Part shown: one piece after another, positions 26,055 to 35,038 of the stretch
Position numbering within the stretch: position 1 is the first letter of the stretch
Layout of the letters: every line of letters begins with the position of its first letter
Assembly: GCA_002359895.1 (NCBI GenBank)
Contig: DEOB01000010.1
Coordinates: 349,746 to 413,745 of the forward strand
Reading direction: 5' to 3'
Source: Stenotrophomonas sp. UBA2629
GTDB lineage: Bacteria; Pseudomonadota; Gammaproteobacteria; Xanthomonadales; Xanthomonadaceae
Length of the DNA: 64,000 bases
Notes under the pieces: generated by a model
What the model was told of the DNA's origin: nothing
Databases searched by the model: none
What the model saw: the letters and a program-made list of their open reading frames with translations, nothing else
Made by a program: the position numbers and the translations under genes

Positions 26055-26083
26055 GCTGCCCCTCCTGTTGAGGAGGGGGCAGC
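26055..26083 (+). terminator. Terminator after engB
   Basis: GCTGCCCCTCC pairs with GGAGGGGGCAGC across TGTTGA, followed by a T-rich tail (GATTCTTTT). Confidence 0.7.
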
Positions 26084-26189
26084 CGCTGATTCTTTTGAGC
26101 AAGGCCCGCAGGGGCGGATGAAGGCGCTGAACCGGTGGGTTCACCAGCAGCCCTCCATCGGCGTGCGGGCTTTGGGTTGTCCGGTCTGT

Positions 26190-27170
26190 TTACGGCGTGG
26201 CCGGTAGCGGCGCGAACTCGCCCGGCACCCAGCCGAAGGCATCGCCATCGCGGCGGACGTGGCCCAGGCCGGGGAAGGGCAGATGCGCGCCAGCTACCCA
26301 CCAGCCCTTTTCGGTGGCCGCGGCCATCATCCTGCGGCGGCTGGCAATGGCCGCGCTGCGGTCGCTGTCGGCCTCGTAAGACGCATCCGGGCGGGCGAAC
26401 TGCACCGCGTGGAAATGCACGATGTCGCCCCAGACCAACAACTGCTGGCTGGCACCGGCGTCCAGCAGATACGACACATGTCCCGGCGTGTGGCCCTGGC
26501 TGTCCAGCGCGGTGATGCCCGCAGGCAAAGCCTCGCCCGGCGCGAAGCGGCGCAGTGTGCCGGCAGCGATATAGGGAGCAACGGCGGTGCGGGCCAATGC
26601 GAAGGCAAAACGCAGCGGCTGCGGTGCGCCGGCTTCGCTGGCCGGGTCCAGCCAGTAGGCCGCGTCGGCCTTTGACAGCCACACCGTGGCGTTGGGGAAG
26701 GCCGCTTTGCCCTGGGCATCCAGCAGGCCGCACATGTGGTCCGGGTGAGCGTGGGTGAGCAACACGTCATCCACCTCGGAGGGCGCGTAACCGGCAGCGC
26801 GCAGGTTGCTCAGCACCTGGCCCAGGCCCGGCCCGAAACACTGCGCGGTGCCGGTATCAACCAAGGTCAGGTGGTCACCGCGTTGCACCAGGTAGGCGTT
26901 GACCGCGGTCTGCAGGCCCTTGCTGTCCTCGGGCACGTAGCGGTGGTCGAGCAGCCGGGTGACAGCGCCGGGTTCGATATCCACCAGCGCCTGCCGGCCC
27001 AAGGCCACGGTGCCGTCGAACAGGGCAGTGACCTGCAACTGCCCGATCTGTTGGTGATAGACACCGGGCACCTGCTGTTGCGGTGCATGCGTGGTAGCTG
27101 CGAACGCAGGGCTGGCAACGGTGGCCAGCAGCAATGCACTGGCAAGGGAGCGGAGGGAGGGTAAACGCAT
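26190..27170 (-). CDS. Secreted metallo-beta-lactamase-fold hydrolase
   Basis: A 326-residue exported MBL-fold enzyme. The signal peptide runs to SPAFA. Metal ligands are HAHPDHMCGL (HxHxDH) near residue 130, GHTPGHVSY, and LVWGDIVHFH with the bridging Asp. The layout is that of the secreted lactonase/hydrolase group near N-acyl homoserine lactonases, but substrate is unproven. I use ATG 27170 because the signal peptide then begins normally; ATG 27182 is possible. An AraC-type regulator lies just upstream on the same strand. Confidence 0.85.
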   Translation of the reverse strand: MRLPSLRSLASALLLATVASPAFAATTHAPQQQVPGVYHQQIGQLQVTALFDGTVALGRQALVDIEPGAVTRLLDHRYVPEDSKGLQTAVNAYLVQRGDHLTLVDTGTAQCFGPGLGQVLSNLRAAGYAPSEVDDVLLTHAHPDHMCGLLDAQGKAAFPNATVWLSKADAAYWLDPASEAGAPQPLRFAFALARTAVAPYIAAGTLRRFAPGEALPAGITALDSQGHTPGHVSYLLDAGASQQLLVWGDIVHFHAVQFARPDASYEADSDRSAAIASRRRMMAAATEKGWWVAGAHLPFPGLGHVRRDGDAFGWVPGEFAPLPATP

Positions 27171-27274
27171 GGCGGGGTCCATGAAGGGCGGCGGCACTGC
27201 CGCGGTGCCTTCATGCTGCCGAGCCGCGAACAAGCGGTTCGCTCACAATGATGCGCAAACCGCTCGTGCGCCGG

Positions 27275-28108
27275 TCAACTGTTGCCGATGGCGGCTGGCT
27301 CCAGCCCGTAGCGCGTTGCAAAACGTTTGTTGAAGCTGCTCAGTGAGCGATAGCCGACGCGGGCTGCCACCGTTTTCAATGGCAGTTGCGTGGTGTAGAG
27401 CAACTGCATGGCGTGCGCCAGCCGTGCATCGCTGATGAGTTCGCGCAGCCCCAGTTGTTCGCCTGCCAAACGGCGTCGCAAGGTGGCACCGCTCAAACCC
27501 AGCTGGTGCTCGAAGTCGCGTGACTGCCAGTCACGCTCCGGCTGTGCGGCGACCAGGTCGCGGATGCGTTCACCCAAGCCCGGCTCCGGTGGAATCAGCA
27601 GGCTGCCGTGACCATGCCGGCACAGCGCCACCGCCAACGTGGCCAATGCCAGCCGTGCTTCGGTGTAGTGGCCCTGTTCCAGTGCTTGCCGCCATTGCAG
27701 CAAGGTGGCGCCATGCTCGGCCAGCGGCAGCTTGGCCAAGGCTTCGCCGGCGTGGGGGAGCGCCTCGTTCCACAAGGTGCGTGCCGCGCTCAGTGCTTCG
27801 GCGCAGAACGGCACGATTGCACTGAGATAGAGACCGCTGCTTGGATCGGGGATGTTGACCACGTCGATGCGACAGCGCCGGCTGACCAGGAAAATATCGC
27901 CGGGCGCCAACTCCAGCGACTGCTGCGCAGTACGCACGTGCTTGCGCCCCTGCAGCAGGATGGCGAACTGCGGCTGCGGTATTTCCACGGATGACGCGCC
28001 GTGTTCGCGACGTGCGGTGATGCACGCGTAGCCGTCGGCACGTTGGCAATCGGCCAGCGTGGCCAGCTGTGCGAGCAGGGCGGCATTGGCGGGAGGTTGG
28101 CCGGTCAT
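27275..28108 (-). CDS. AraC-family transcriptional regulator (AraC_N type)
   Basis: A 277-residue regulator with an AraC_N-type sensor half (FAILLQGRKHV, LELAPGDIFLVS) and a C-terminal double helix-turn-helix (LRELISDARLAHAMQLL, LKTVAARVGYRSLSSFNKRF). It begins four bases after the VIT gene stop and precedes the secreted hydrolase, which it may control. Confidence 0.88.
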   Translation of the reverse strand: MTGQPPANAALLAQLATLADCQRADGYACITARREHGASSVEIPQPQFAILLQGRKHVRTAQQSLELAPGDIFLVSRRCRIDVVNIPDPSSGLYLSAIVPFCAEALSAARTLWNEALPHAGEALAKLPLAEHGATLLQWRQALEQGHYTEARLALATLAVALCRHGHGSLLIPPEPGLGERIRDLVAAQPERDWQSRDFEHQLGLSGATLRRRLAGEQLGLRELISDARLAHAMQLLYTTQLPLKTVAARVGYRSLSSFNKRFATRYGLEPAAIGNS

Positions 28109-28112
28109 CGCG

Positions 28113-28811
28113 TCAAAGCGCCGTGTTGAACAACTGGCCGATGACCGCCGCTGCGGCCATCGCCAATGCGCCCCAGAACATCACCCGCACCGCGCCGCGC
28201 AGCGGTGACGCACCGCCCGCACTGGCTGCCAGCGCGCCGGTGATGCAAAGACCGAGCAAGGTGGCGGCCGTGGTCACCTGCGCCACGTAGATGTGCGGTG
28301 CCAACAGCGCGGTCAACACCGGCAGGGCCGCGCCGGCAATGAAGGCTGCGGCCGATGCGGCCGCGGCCTGTATCGGCCGGGCGCGTAGTTCGTCGGTGAT
28401 GCCCAGCTCGTCGCGTGCATGTGCGGCGAGTGCATCGTGCGCGGTGAGCTGCACGGCGACTTCCTGAGCCAGCTCCGGCGACAGGCCGCGATGACGATAG
28501 ATGGCGGCAAGTTCCTTCAATTCGCTATGCGGGTCTTCATGCAGCTCGCGGCGTTCCACCGCAAGGTCGGCACGCTCGGCATCGGCCTGCGATTGCACCG
28601 AGACATACTCGCCCGCTGCCATCGACATGGCGCCCGCCACCGTGCCGGCAACGCCGGTGGCCAGAATGGTGGCCGCCGACGCGCCACTGGCTGCGATGCC
28701 CACCACCAGCCCGGCCACCGACACGATGCCGTCATTGGCGCCCAGCACGGCCGCGCGCAGCCAGCCGACGCGGTCGGAGCGGTGGACTTCGGGGTGTCGT
28801 GATCGGCTCAT
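28113..28811 (-). CDS. VIT1/CCC1-family membrane protein
   Basis: A 232-residue member of the vacuolar iron transporter family: N-terminal RAAVLGANDGIVSVAGLVVG, the MSMAAGEYVSVQSQ helix, a Glu-rich cytoplasmic helical segment, and three C-terminal helices. Such proteins transport Fe(II) or Mn(II) out of the cytoplasm. It heads a small minus-strand group with the AraC gene. Confidence 0.9.
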   Translation of the reverse strand: MSRSRHPEVHRSDRVGWLRAAVLGANDGIVSVAGLVVGIAASGASAATILATGVAGTVAGAMSMAAGEYVSVQSQADAERADLAVERRELHEDPHSELKELAAIYRHRGLSPELAQEVAVQLTAHDALAAHARDELGITDELRARPIQAAAASAAAFIAGAALPVLTALLAPHIYVAQVTTAATLLGLCITGALAASAGGASPLRGAVRVMFWGALAMAAAAVIGQLFNTAL

Positions 28812-29014
28812 GCGGGTAGTTTAGGACGGAGTGTAAGTTGCAGGCGGAATGACTCGCAGGCGCAGCGCCGGCCCCGTCAAGCGGGCGCTGGTGGGATGCT
28901 GAAACCCGTCACGGTGACATGATGGCAAGGTGCGCCACGATATAGTGCGCCCTTGCGATGGTGGGGGTTGGCCCCCACCTTTCGGCCCTGATCCAGAATC
29001 CTGCGAGCCTCCCC

Positions 29015-30394
29015 TTGTCGAGCCCCAGCCACGTCGCCGATACCCCCATCACTGACCGCGACCAGCTGGTCCAGAACATTGCCTCGGGCGAAAAGCCCAA
29101 GTCGCAATGGCGGATCGGCACCGAGCACGAAAAGTTCGGGTTCCGCCTCGATGACCTGCGTCCGCCCACCTTTGAAGGCGACCGCGGCATTGAAGCCCTG
29201 CTTACCGGGCTCACCCGTTTTGGCTGGGAGCCGGTGCGCGAAAGTATCGGTGAAGGGCCGGGCAACATCATTGCCCTGCTGCGCGACAGCGCCTCGGTGT
29301 CGTTGGAGCCAGCCGGGCAGTTGGAGTTGTCCGGCGCGGCGCTGGAAAACATCCACCAGACCTGTGTGGAAACCGGCACGCATCTCAATGAAGTAGCCCA
29401 GGTGGCTGGCGAGCTGCAGTTGGGTTTCCTCGGCATGGGCTTCCAGCCCAAGTGGGCGCGTGCGGACATGCCGTGGATGCCCAAGGGCCGCTACCAGATC
29501 ATGAAAAGCTACATGCCCAAGGTCGGTTCGCTTGGCCTGGACATGATGACCCGCACCTGCACCGTGCAGGTCAACCTGGATTACGCCTCCGAGGCGGACA
29601 TGGTGAAGAAGTTCCGTGTGTCGTTGGCGTTGCAGCCGATTGCCACGGCGCTGTTCGCCGATTCGCCGTTCACCGAAGGCAGGCCCAATGGCTACCTGAG
29701 CTACCGCTCGCACATCTGGACCGACACCGACGCCGGCCGCACCGGCATGCTCGATTTCGTGTTCGAAGATGGCTTTGGTTACGAGCGTTATGTGGACTAC
29801 CTGCTCGACGTGCCGATGTATTTCTCCTACCGCGACGGCATCTATCACGACGCCAGCGGGCAGAGCTTCCGTGACTTCATGCAGGGCAAGCTGCCGGTGC
29901 TGCCGGGTGCGATGCCGACCTTGCGCGACTGGTCGGACCACATGACCACCGCGTTCCCGGAAGTGCGTTTGAAGAAGTACCTGGAAATGCGCGGTGCCGA
30001 CAGCGGCCCGTGGAGCCGCATCTGTGCGCTGCCGGCGTTCTGGGTGGGCTTGCTGTACGACCAGACCGCGCTGGATGCGGCGTGGGATCTGGTCAAGGAT
30101 TTCAGCTTGGTTGAGCGCAACATCCTGCGCGATGGCGTGCCCAGGCAGGCGATGAATCTGCCGTTCCGCAATGGCACCGTGCGCGACCTTGCCGCACGCG
30201 CGCTGGAGATTTCACGCGATGGCCTGCGCCGTCGTGCCGCGCTCAACAGCGATGGTCAGGACGAAACGCATTACCTGGATGTGCTGCAGGAAATCGTGGA
30301 CTCCGGCAAGACCGCTGCCGAGCGCAAGCTGGAGCTGTTCCATGGCCGTTGGAACGGCAACGTGGAGCCGGTGTTCAGCGAATTCGCCTACTGA
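29015..30394 (+). CDS. gshA: Glutamate--cysteine ligase (plant-like type)
   Basis: A 459-residue enzyme for the first step of glutathione synthesis. WRIGTEHEKFGF near residue 38 is the hallmark of the plant/alphaproteobacterial class, followed by ALLRDSASVSLEPAGQLELSG and MTRTCTVQVNLDYAS. I place the start at TTG 29015 (then SSPSHVAD), giving the usual family length; an in-frame upstream ATG at 28958 would add 19 unlikely residues. Neither start has a strong ribosome site. Confidence 0.92.
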   Translation: MSSPSHVADTPITDRDQLVQNIASGEKPKSQWRIGTEHEKFGFRLDDLRPPTFEGDRGIEALLTGLTRFGWEPVRESIGEGPGNIIALLRDSASVSLEPAGQLELSGAALENIHQTCVETGTHLNEVAQVAGELQLGFLGMGFQPKWARADMPWMPKGRYQIMKSYMPKVGSLGLDMMTRTCTVQVNLDYASEADMVKKFRVSLALQPIATALFADSPFTEGRPNGYLSYRSHIWTDTDAGRTGMLDFVFEDGFGYERYVDYLLDVPMYFSYRDGIYHDASGQSFRDFMQGKLPVLPGAMPTLRDWSDHMTTAFPEVRLKKYLEMRGADSGPWSRICALPAFWVGLLYDQTALDAAWDLVKDFSLVERNILRDGVPRQAMNLPFRNGTVRDLAARALEISRDGLRRRAALNSDGQDETHYLDVLQEIVDSGKTAAERKLELFHGRWNGNVEPVFSEFAY

Positions 30395-30487
30395 GCGGCC
30401 CGTGCATCTCCGGCCTGCTGGCGCCCTTGAGGCGCGCCGGCAGGCCGTGTTAGCGTCGCCGCCAGACACGATGTGCAGGGACGCGCA

Positions 30488-30871
30488 ATGAATCGGATTC
30501 TTTGGATGCTGTTGCTGCTGGGCGTAGCCGGCGGTGCGGCGCAGATGTACACGCGTTACAACGCCGAGCAAGAGCTGTTGCAGGCCGCCGCCGATGCCAA
30601 GGTGTTGCCAGACCGCAACGTGATTGATGTCTATGGCCGCCCCGGCTGTGCGTATACCAGCGGCATGCTGGCCGATCTGGAGCAGGCCGGCGTGCCGATT
30701 CGTTTCCACAACATCGACTACCCGTACAAGCAGGCGGCCTTCCAGGAGCGCTTTGCCGGTAGCGGCTTGGCAACCGAGCGCGGTTACGCCTTGCCGATAA
30801 TCGCCGTGGCCGGGCAGCAGTTGGCGCGGCCGCAGTCCTCAAGCGTGCTGTACGCCTACCGCAACCGCTGA
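30488..30871 (+). CDS. Membrane-anchored glutaredoxin-like protein
   Basis: A 127-residue protein with one N-terminal membrane helix (ILWMLLLLGVAGGAA) and a glutaredoxin-like fold: VIDVYGRPGCAYTSGML places a single Cys where the usual C-x-x-C begins, so it would be monothiol. YALPIIAVAGQQL supplies the cis-Pro region. It lies between gshA and a glutathione transferase, consistent with a thiol role in the cell envelope. Confidence 0.75.
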   Translation: MNRILWMLLLLGVAGGAAQMYTRYNAEQELLQAAADAKVLPDRNVIDVYGRPGCAYTSGMLADLEQAGVPIRFHNIDYPYKQAAFQERFAGSGLATERGYALPIIAVAGQQLARPQSSSVLYAYRNR

Positions 30872-30925
30872 CGGCAATCACACGGCCGGTTATAGACTGC
30901 GTGCTCCAGTCGCGGAGTTGCACGC

Positions 30926-31564
30926 ATGACCAGCCTTGCCGAGGAAATTGTTTTCTACACCCACCCGCAATCGCGCGGACGTATCGTGCGCTGGATGTTG
31001 GAAGAGGTGGGGCAGCCGTATCGCGCCGAGGTGCGCGGCTATGGCGAAAGCATGAAGTCGCCCGAGTACCTGGCCATCAACCCGATGGGCAAGGTGCCGG
31101 CCATCGTCCATCGCGGCACAGTGGTGACCGAAGGCGCGGCCATCTGCAGCTATCTGGCCGATGCGTTTCCCGCAGCACGCTTGGCTCCTGCGTTGGATGA
31201 CCCGCAGCGCGGCAGCTACTTCCGCTGGTTGTTCTTCGCTGCCGGGCCGGTCGAGGCAGCCGTCACCGCCAAGGCGATGGGCTTGCTGGCGCCGCCGGAG
31301 AAAGCCGGAATGGTGGGCTATGGCAGCTTCGAGCAGACCGTTGATACGTTGGAAGCCGCTGTGTCAGGCGCATCACCGTGGTTGCTGGGTGAGCATTTCA
31401 CTGCTGCGGATGTATACGTGGGCAGCCAAGTGTTGTGGGGCCTGATGTTCAAGACATTGCCCGCGCGCGATGCGTTCAGCACGTATGGTCAACGCCTGCA
31501 GGCACGCGAAGCGTGGCAGCGTGCGGCGGCACTGGATGACGCGTTGATTCCCGCACGCGACTGA
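30926..31564 (+). CDS. Glutathione S-transferase family protein
   Basis: A 212-residue two-domain GST. The thioredoxin-like N-terminal half has FYTHPQSRGRIVRWMLEE, NPMGKVPAIV with the cis-Pro, and VTEGAAICSYLAD that binds glutathione; the C-terminal half is all helical. It follows the glutaredoxin-like gene and gshA on the same strand. Confidence 0.92.
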   Translation: MTSLAEEIVFYTHPQSRGRIVRWMLEEVGQPYRAEVRGYGESMKSPEYLAINPMGKVPAIVHRGTVVTEGAAICSYLADAFPAARLAPALDDPQRGSYFRWLFFAAGPVEAAVTAKAMGLLAPPEKAGMVGYGSFEQTVDTLEAAVSGASPWLLGEHFTAADVYVGSQVLWGLMFKTLPARDAFSTYGQRLQAREAWQRAAALDDALIPARD

Positions 31565-31620
31565 TTGCGGCTACGCGCGGGCTGTGCAGAGGCGGGCCGT
31601 CGCAGCGGCACACACGACAA

Positions 31621-31646
31621 GTGGCAGACATCTCAACATCTGCCAC
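31621..31646. terminator. Hairpin between convergent genes
   Basis: GTGGCAGA and TCTGCCAC arms with a 10-base loop lie between the GST and DUF6616-like genes; there is no T-run. Confidence 0.5.
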
Positions 31647-31657
31647 CTGCGACGGGG

Positions 31658-31996
31658 TCACGCAGTGGCCAATGCGCTCAGGTGTTGTTCGAAGCCACCG
31701 CTGCCGCTGGCGGCATTGATGTGGTCGAAGTAGTCATACCAGCCGCTGGCGCGGATGCCGGCGAGCAGTGCATCGCGCAAGGCGGGATCGGGAAAGCGCC
31801 AGATGCCGAGGAATTTGTGCGCACTGGCCTGGTCGATGCCGGCTTGGGTTCCAGCAAGTGCCAACACCTCCACGCCCATGCTGGCCAGCGGTGCCATTGC
31901 CGACTGAATGCCCTGCAGAAAGTGGTTTCGTTGCGCGGCGGGTAAGGCCTGCCAGTTGGCATTGGGTGAGTACAGTTCCACCAGATAGTGCGACAC
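31658..31996 (-). CDS. DUF6616-like small protein
   Basis: A 112-residue soluble protein, MSHYLVELYSPNANW..., ending in DYFDHINAASGSGGFEQHL. It resembles a conserved family of unknown function with an EthD/ABM-like fold (family naming from memory). It lies 66 bases downstream of the marR-type gene on the same strand and may be its target. Confidence 0.65.
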   Translation of the reverse strand: MSHYLVELYSPNANWQALPAAQRNHFLQGIQSAMAPLASMGVEVLALAGTQAGIDQASAHKFLGIWRFPDPALRDALLAGIRASGWYDYFDHINAASGSGGFEQHLSALATA

Positions 31997-32062
31997 GTCT
32001 TCTCCTTGGGTTTGCAGATTGCGCGCTGTGCGGTTGTTTGTGTGAGGTTCGTCGGTTTGGGA

Positions 32063-32563
32063 TCAACGGCTGAGGTTGTCGGCGACCTTGTCCAGCAGCG
32101 ATGTGAGCTGACGACGCTCGGTTTTGCTCAGGTTGCCGAACAACCCGGCAATCCACCGGCCATGCTGGTCGAACACTTTCTTTGCGACCTGCTTGCCCTT
32201 GCGGGTGAGGTGGATGCGCAGCGCCCGGCGGTCATTGATGTCGGCAGTGCGCTCGATCAACGCCTCGCGTTCCAGCCCATCCAACAAGCCGGTGACGGTG
32301 GCGCGGGTGACGCCCGCCTGCTCGGCCAACACGTTGGGTGCCAGTCCATCTTCAGCTGCTTCCAGCAGGAACAGCAGCACGAAGCGGCCTTCCGACAATC
32401 CATACGGCGCCAGCAAGGTGGCGCAGTCGCGGTCGATGGCAGAGGCCAACGACAGGGTCTGGAAGCACAGGCGCAGGCCGTCCACGTCCGCCAGTTGCCG
32501 CCGCTGGGCTTCCTGGATGAGCGCGTTGTATTTCTGAGCGAGCTGCATGATGGTTGGTGCCAT
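32063..32563 (-). CDS. MarR-family transcriptional regulator
   Basis: A 166-residue winged-helix regulator. The core LAEQAGVTRATVTGLLDGLEREALIERTADINDRRALRIHLT contains the recognition helix and the DxRxxxxxLT wing. A small imperfect palindrome (GCCAT-N5-ATGGC, 32559-32573) covers its own start codon and could be an autoregulatory site. Confidence 0.92.
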   Translation of the reverse strand: MAPTIMQLAQKYNALIQEAQRRQLADVDGLRLCFQTLSLASAIDRDCATLLAPYGLSEGRFVLLFLLEAAEDGLAPNVLAEQAGVTRATVTGLLDGLEREALIERTADINDRRALRIHLTRKGKQVAKKVFDQHGRWIAGLFGNLSKTERRQLTSLLDKVADNLSR

Positions 32564-32654
32564 ATGGTATGGCGCCTAACTATATAGGGATGTGCGCTTC
32601 TTGCAAGTGTTCAAGATCGGGCGACGTGCGCGATTGTCGAATGCTCTTACTGCA

Positions 32655-32684
32655 CATGGCGGACCACCTGCGTGATCCGCCATG
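32655..32684 (-). terminator. Hairpin downstream of the amidohydrolase gene
   Basis: CATGGCGGA pairs with TCCGCCATG across 12 bases, shortly after the amidohydrolase stop on the minus strand. No T-run. Confidence 0.5.
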
Positions 32685-32711
32685 CGCTGCAGTCAACGGA
32701 ACGGTTTGAAG

Positions 32712-34166
32712 TTACTTGGCCGCTGCCTGCTCATTCCAGGTGGTGACCTGTGACTTGGCGGCATCAAGCATTCCATCCAGTGCTGTGCGGTCGAAAACCT
32801 GCCCGCGCAGGATCACGGTGTTGACGCTGCGGGTGGCTTCGATGTCCTGCAGCGGGTTGCGCTCCAGCAGCACCAGGTCGGCAGCCTTGCCGGTTTCCAC
32901 CGCGCCGTAGCGGTCCAGTTTGCCGAACCATTCCGGGCCGGCGCGGGTGGCGGCGGTCAGTGCCTGTGGCGGGGTCAGGCCTTCGCGCACATATAGGCTC
33001 AACTCGTTGTGCAGGCCAATGCCGGGGTAGTTGTACGAGTTGAGAAAGCCCGCATCGGTGCCGGCCATGATGTGCACGCCGGCTTCCTGCAGCATCGGCA
33101 ACACCGCAGCCACTTCCGCATAACGCGCATGACGTGCCTGGATCTGCTCCGGTGTGGCCTTGGCCGCACGCTCCACGCGCCATGCGTAGGTCTTGCGCAG
33201 GCCGGGGCCGATATAGGCCAGGTAGGCATCGTTGTCGCGCGGTTCGACATCCAGGAAGTCGATGATGCGGCCACCGTCCAGGGTCGGCGTCACCGCAACG
33301 CCCTGTTCGGCGAAGCGGCGATAGGCGGCCATCGCGGTGTCGCGGTCAAAGCCTGCATGCAGGCGGCGGTTTGCTTCGGCGCGGTCGATGCGGCCGGCGG
33401 CGAAATCCGCGGCGATGACGGCCTCGTCCTTCACGCCGGCCTTGTAGGCATAGTCCAGGTGTTCGATGGAACTCATGCCGGCATCCACCGCCTGGCTGAC
33501 CGTGAGCGCCATGGGAATGTGCCCGGACGTGCGCAGACCGCGCAGTTTTGCCTGCTGCAACGCGTACAGGAACAACTCCGGCTTGAGCGTGCTGTCGGTG
33601 ATTTTGACGAAGTCCACCTGGTCGCGCTGTTCGCGGTCCAGCGCGGCATCCACGCCGGCTTCGTCACCGGCTTCGATAGTGCCTTTCCACACCGGGGCCA
33701 GGCCCTCGATCTTGGCGCCGGAGGTGAACAGCTGCGGGCCGAACAACTGGCCGCTGGCGATCTGCCCGCGCCACGACAGTACCTGCTCGGCAAGATCGCC
33801 GGAGGCGTCGCGCACGGTGGTGATGCCGTGTGCCACGTACAGCGGCAGCAGCGCTTTGTTTTCTTCGATCAGTTCTGGGCCACCGCCGAAGTGCACATGC
33901 ATGTCCCACAGGCCGGGGATCAGGTAACGGTCTTTGGCATCAATGGTGGTAGTCGCGCGCCACTGGCGGGCGAGGGTTTTGTCGTCACCGACGGCGACGA
34001 TGTCACTGCCACGGATCACCACCGTCTGGTCGGCGCGGGTGTTGCCATGTTCGACATCCACCACGGTGGCGTTGTGGATGAGCACATCGCCGGTGGAAGG
34101 CGCGGCCATGGCCGGCGCTGCGCCGAACAGCAGCGCGGACAGGGCAAGAGAGAGCGTTGTTTTCAT
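32712..34166 (-). CDS. Secreted amidohydrolase-family metal enzyme
   Basis: A 484-residue exported hydrolase of the amidohydrolase superfamily. A signal peptide (to PAMA) starts at ATG 34166. LIPGLWDMHVHFGG carries the HxH metal motif near residue 80, then SGHIPM, SIEHLDY and MAGTDAGF with the catalytic Asp. The family includes Xaa-Pro dipeptidases, imidazolonepropionase-like enzymes and mycotoxin-degrading hydrolases; the substrate cannot be told. Confidence 0.87.
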   Translation of the reverse strand: MKTTLSLALSALLFGAAPAMAAPSTGDVLIHNATVVDVEHGNTRADQTVVIRGSDIVAVGDDKTLARQWRATTTIDAKDRYLIPGLWDMHVHFGGGPELIEENKALLPLYVAHGITTVRDASGDLAEQVLSWRGQIASGQLFGPQLFTSGAKIEGLAPVWKGTIEAGDEAGVDAALDREQRDQVDFVKITDSTLKPELFLYALQQAKLRGLRTSGHIPMALTVSQAVDAGMSSIEHLDYAYKAGVKDEAVIAADFAAGRIDRAEANRRLHAGFDRDTAMAAYRRFAEQGVAVTPTLDGGRIIDFLDVEPRDNDAYLAYIGPGLRKTYAWRVERAAKATPEQIQARHARYAEVAAVLPMLQEAGVHIMAGTDAGFLNSYNYPGIGLHNELSLYVREGLTPPQALTAATRAGPEWFGKLDRYGAVETGKAADLVLLERNPLQDIEATRSVNTVILRGQVFDRTALDGMLDAAKSQVTTWNEQAAAK

Positions 34167-34218
34167 GCAGGAACTACCTGTGAAGTGCGGCATGCGCCGT
34201 TGGAAGAGGAGGCTGCGC

Positions 34219-34890
34219 TCAACGTGCGTTTGCGGCGAGCAGCAGGCGGACGGTGTCGTTGTGCCCGCGTTGACGTGCGTGCTGCAGCGGCGTGACGCCG
34301 TCGGCGTCGGCAAGATTCACGTCGGCACCGGCATCGATCAACAGCTGCACGATGGCCACATGCGGCGCGCCGCCATCGCTGAGGATGATGGCCTCCAGCA
34401 AGGCGGTCCACCCCAGGTTGTTGACGTGGTCCACGGCCACACCGGCCTCGATGAGCGTGCGCACCACCTCTACATGGCCGCGCTCGGCGGCCGGGATCAA
34501 GGCGGTGCCGCCGTAGCGGTTGGTGCTGCGCAGATCAGCGCCGTGCTGCAGCGTGGCGCGCAGGATGTCCAACTGGCCGCTGGCACCGGCCAGCAGGTAG
34601 GCGCTGTCGTTGATGGCGTCCTTGGCGTTCACATCGGCGCCGGCGTCGATCAAGGCCAGTGCCGTGGCCGTCTGCCGCTCACGCACGGCGGCCAGCAACG
34701 GGGTTCTGCCATCGGCATCGCGTGCCTCAAGGTGGGCGCCGCTGCCGAGCAGGCGGCGGACATCGTCCACGTTGCCGGTTGTGGCGGCCTGATGCAGCAG
34801 CTTGTCGTGCGGGCCGGTGTCGGCACCGGCGGCGCAGGAGGCCAGCATTGCCGCCAGCGCATGTGTGGTGACCCAGTGACGTGCGGCCAT
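34219..34890 (-). CDS. Exported ankyrin-repeat protein
   Basis: A 223-residue protein starting at ATG 34890 (site GGAGAACACC). A short export signal containing LASCAAG (possible lipobox) is followed by about five ankyrin repeats, recognisable by GRTPLLAAV, GADVNAKD, GGTALIPAAERGH and GVTPLQHARQRGH. It precedes the amidohydrolase on the same strand with 50 bases between. In Proteobacteria such proteins often accompany catalase or other periplasmic enzymes; role here unknown. Confidence 0.85.
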   Translation of the reverse strand: MAARHWVTTHALAAMLASCAAGADTGPHDKLLHQAATTGNVDDVRRLLGSGAHLEARDADGRTPLLAAVRERQTATALALIDAGADVNAKDAINDSAYLLAGASGQLDILRATLQHGADLRSTNRYGGTALIPAAERGHVEVVRTLIEAGVAVDHVNNLGWTALLEAIILSDGGAPHVAIVQLLIDAGADVNLADADGVTPLQHARQRGHNDTVRLLLAANAR

Positions 34891-35038
34891 GGTGTTCTCC
34901 TGTTGCGTGGCGGCCTGAAGGGCGCGCCGGGTGCTGCCGGCAGGCGTTTGCGCCGGGTGTGGCCCGATGCTACAAGTCGGCCATTGCATCCAGAAATTAA
35001 ATATGTCGATGGCTGACATTCCAAAATCAAATAGGGTG

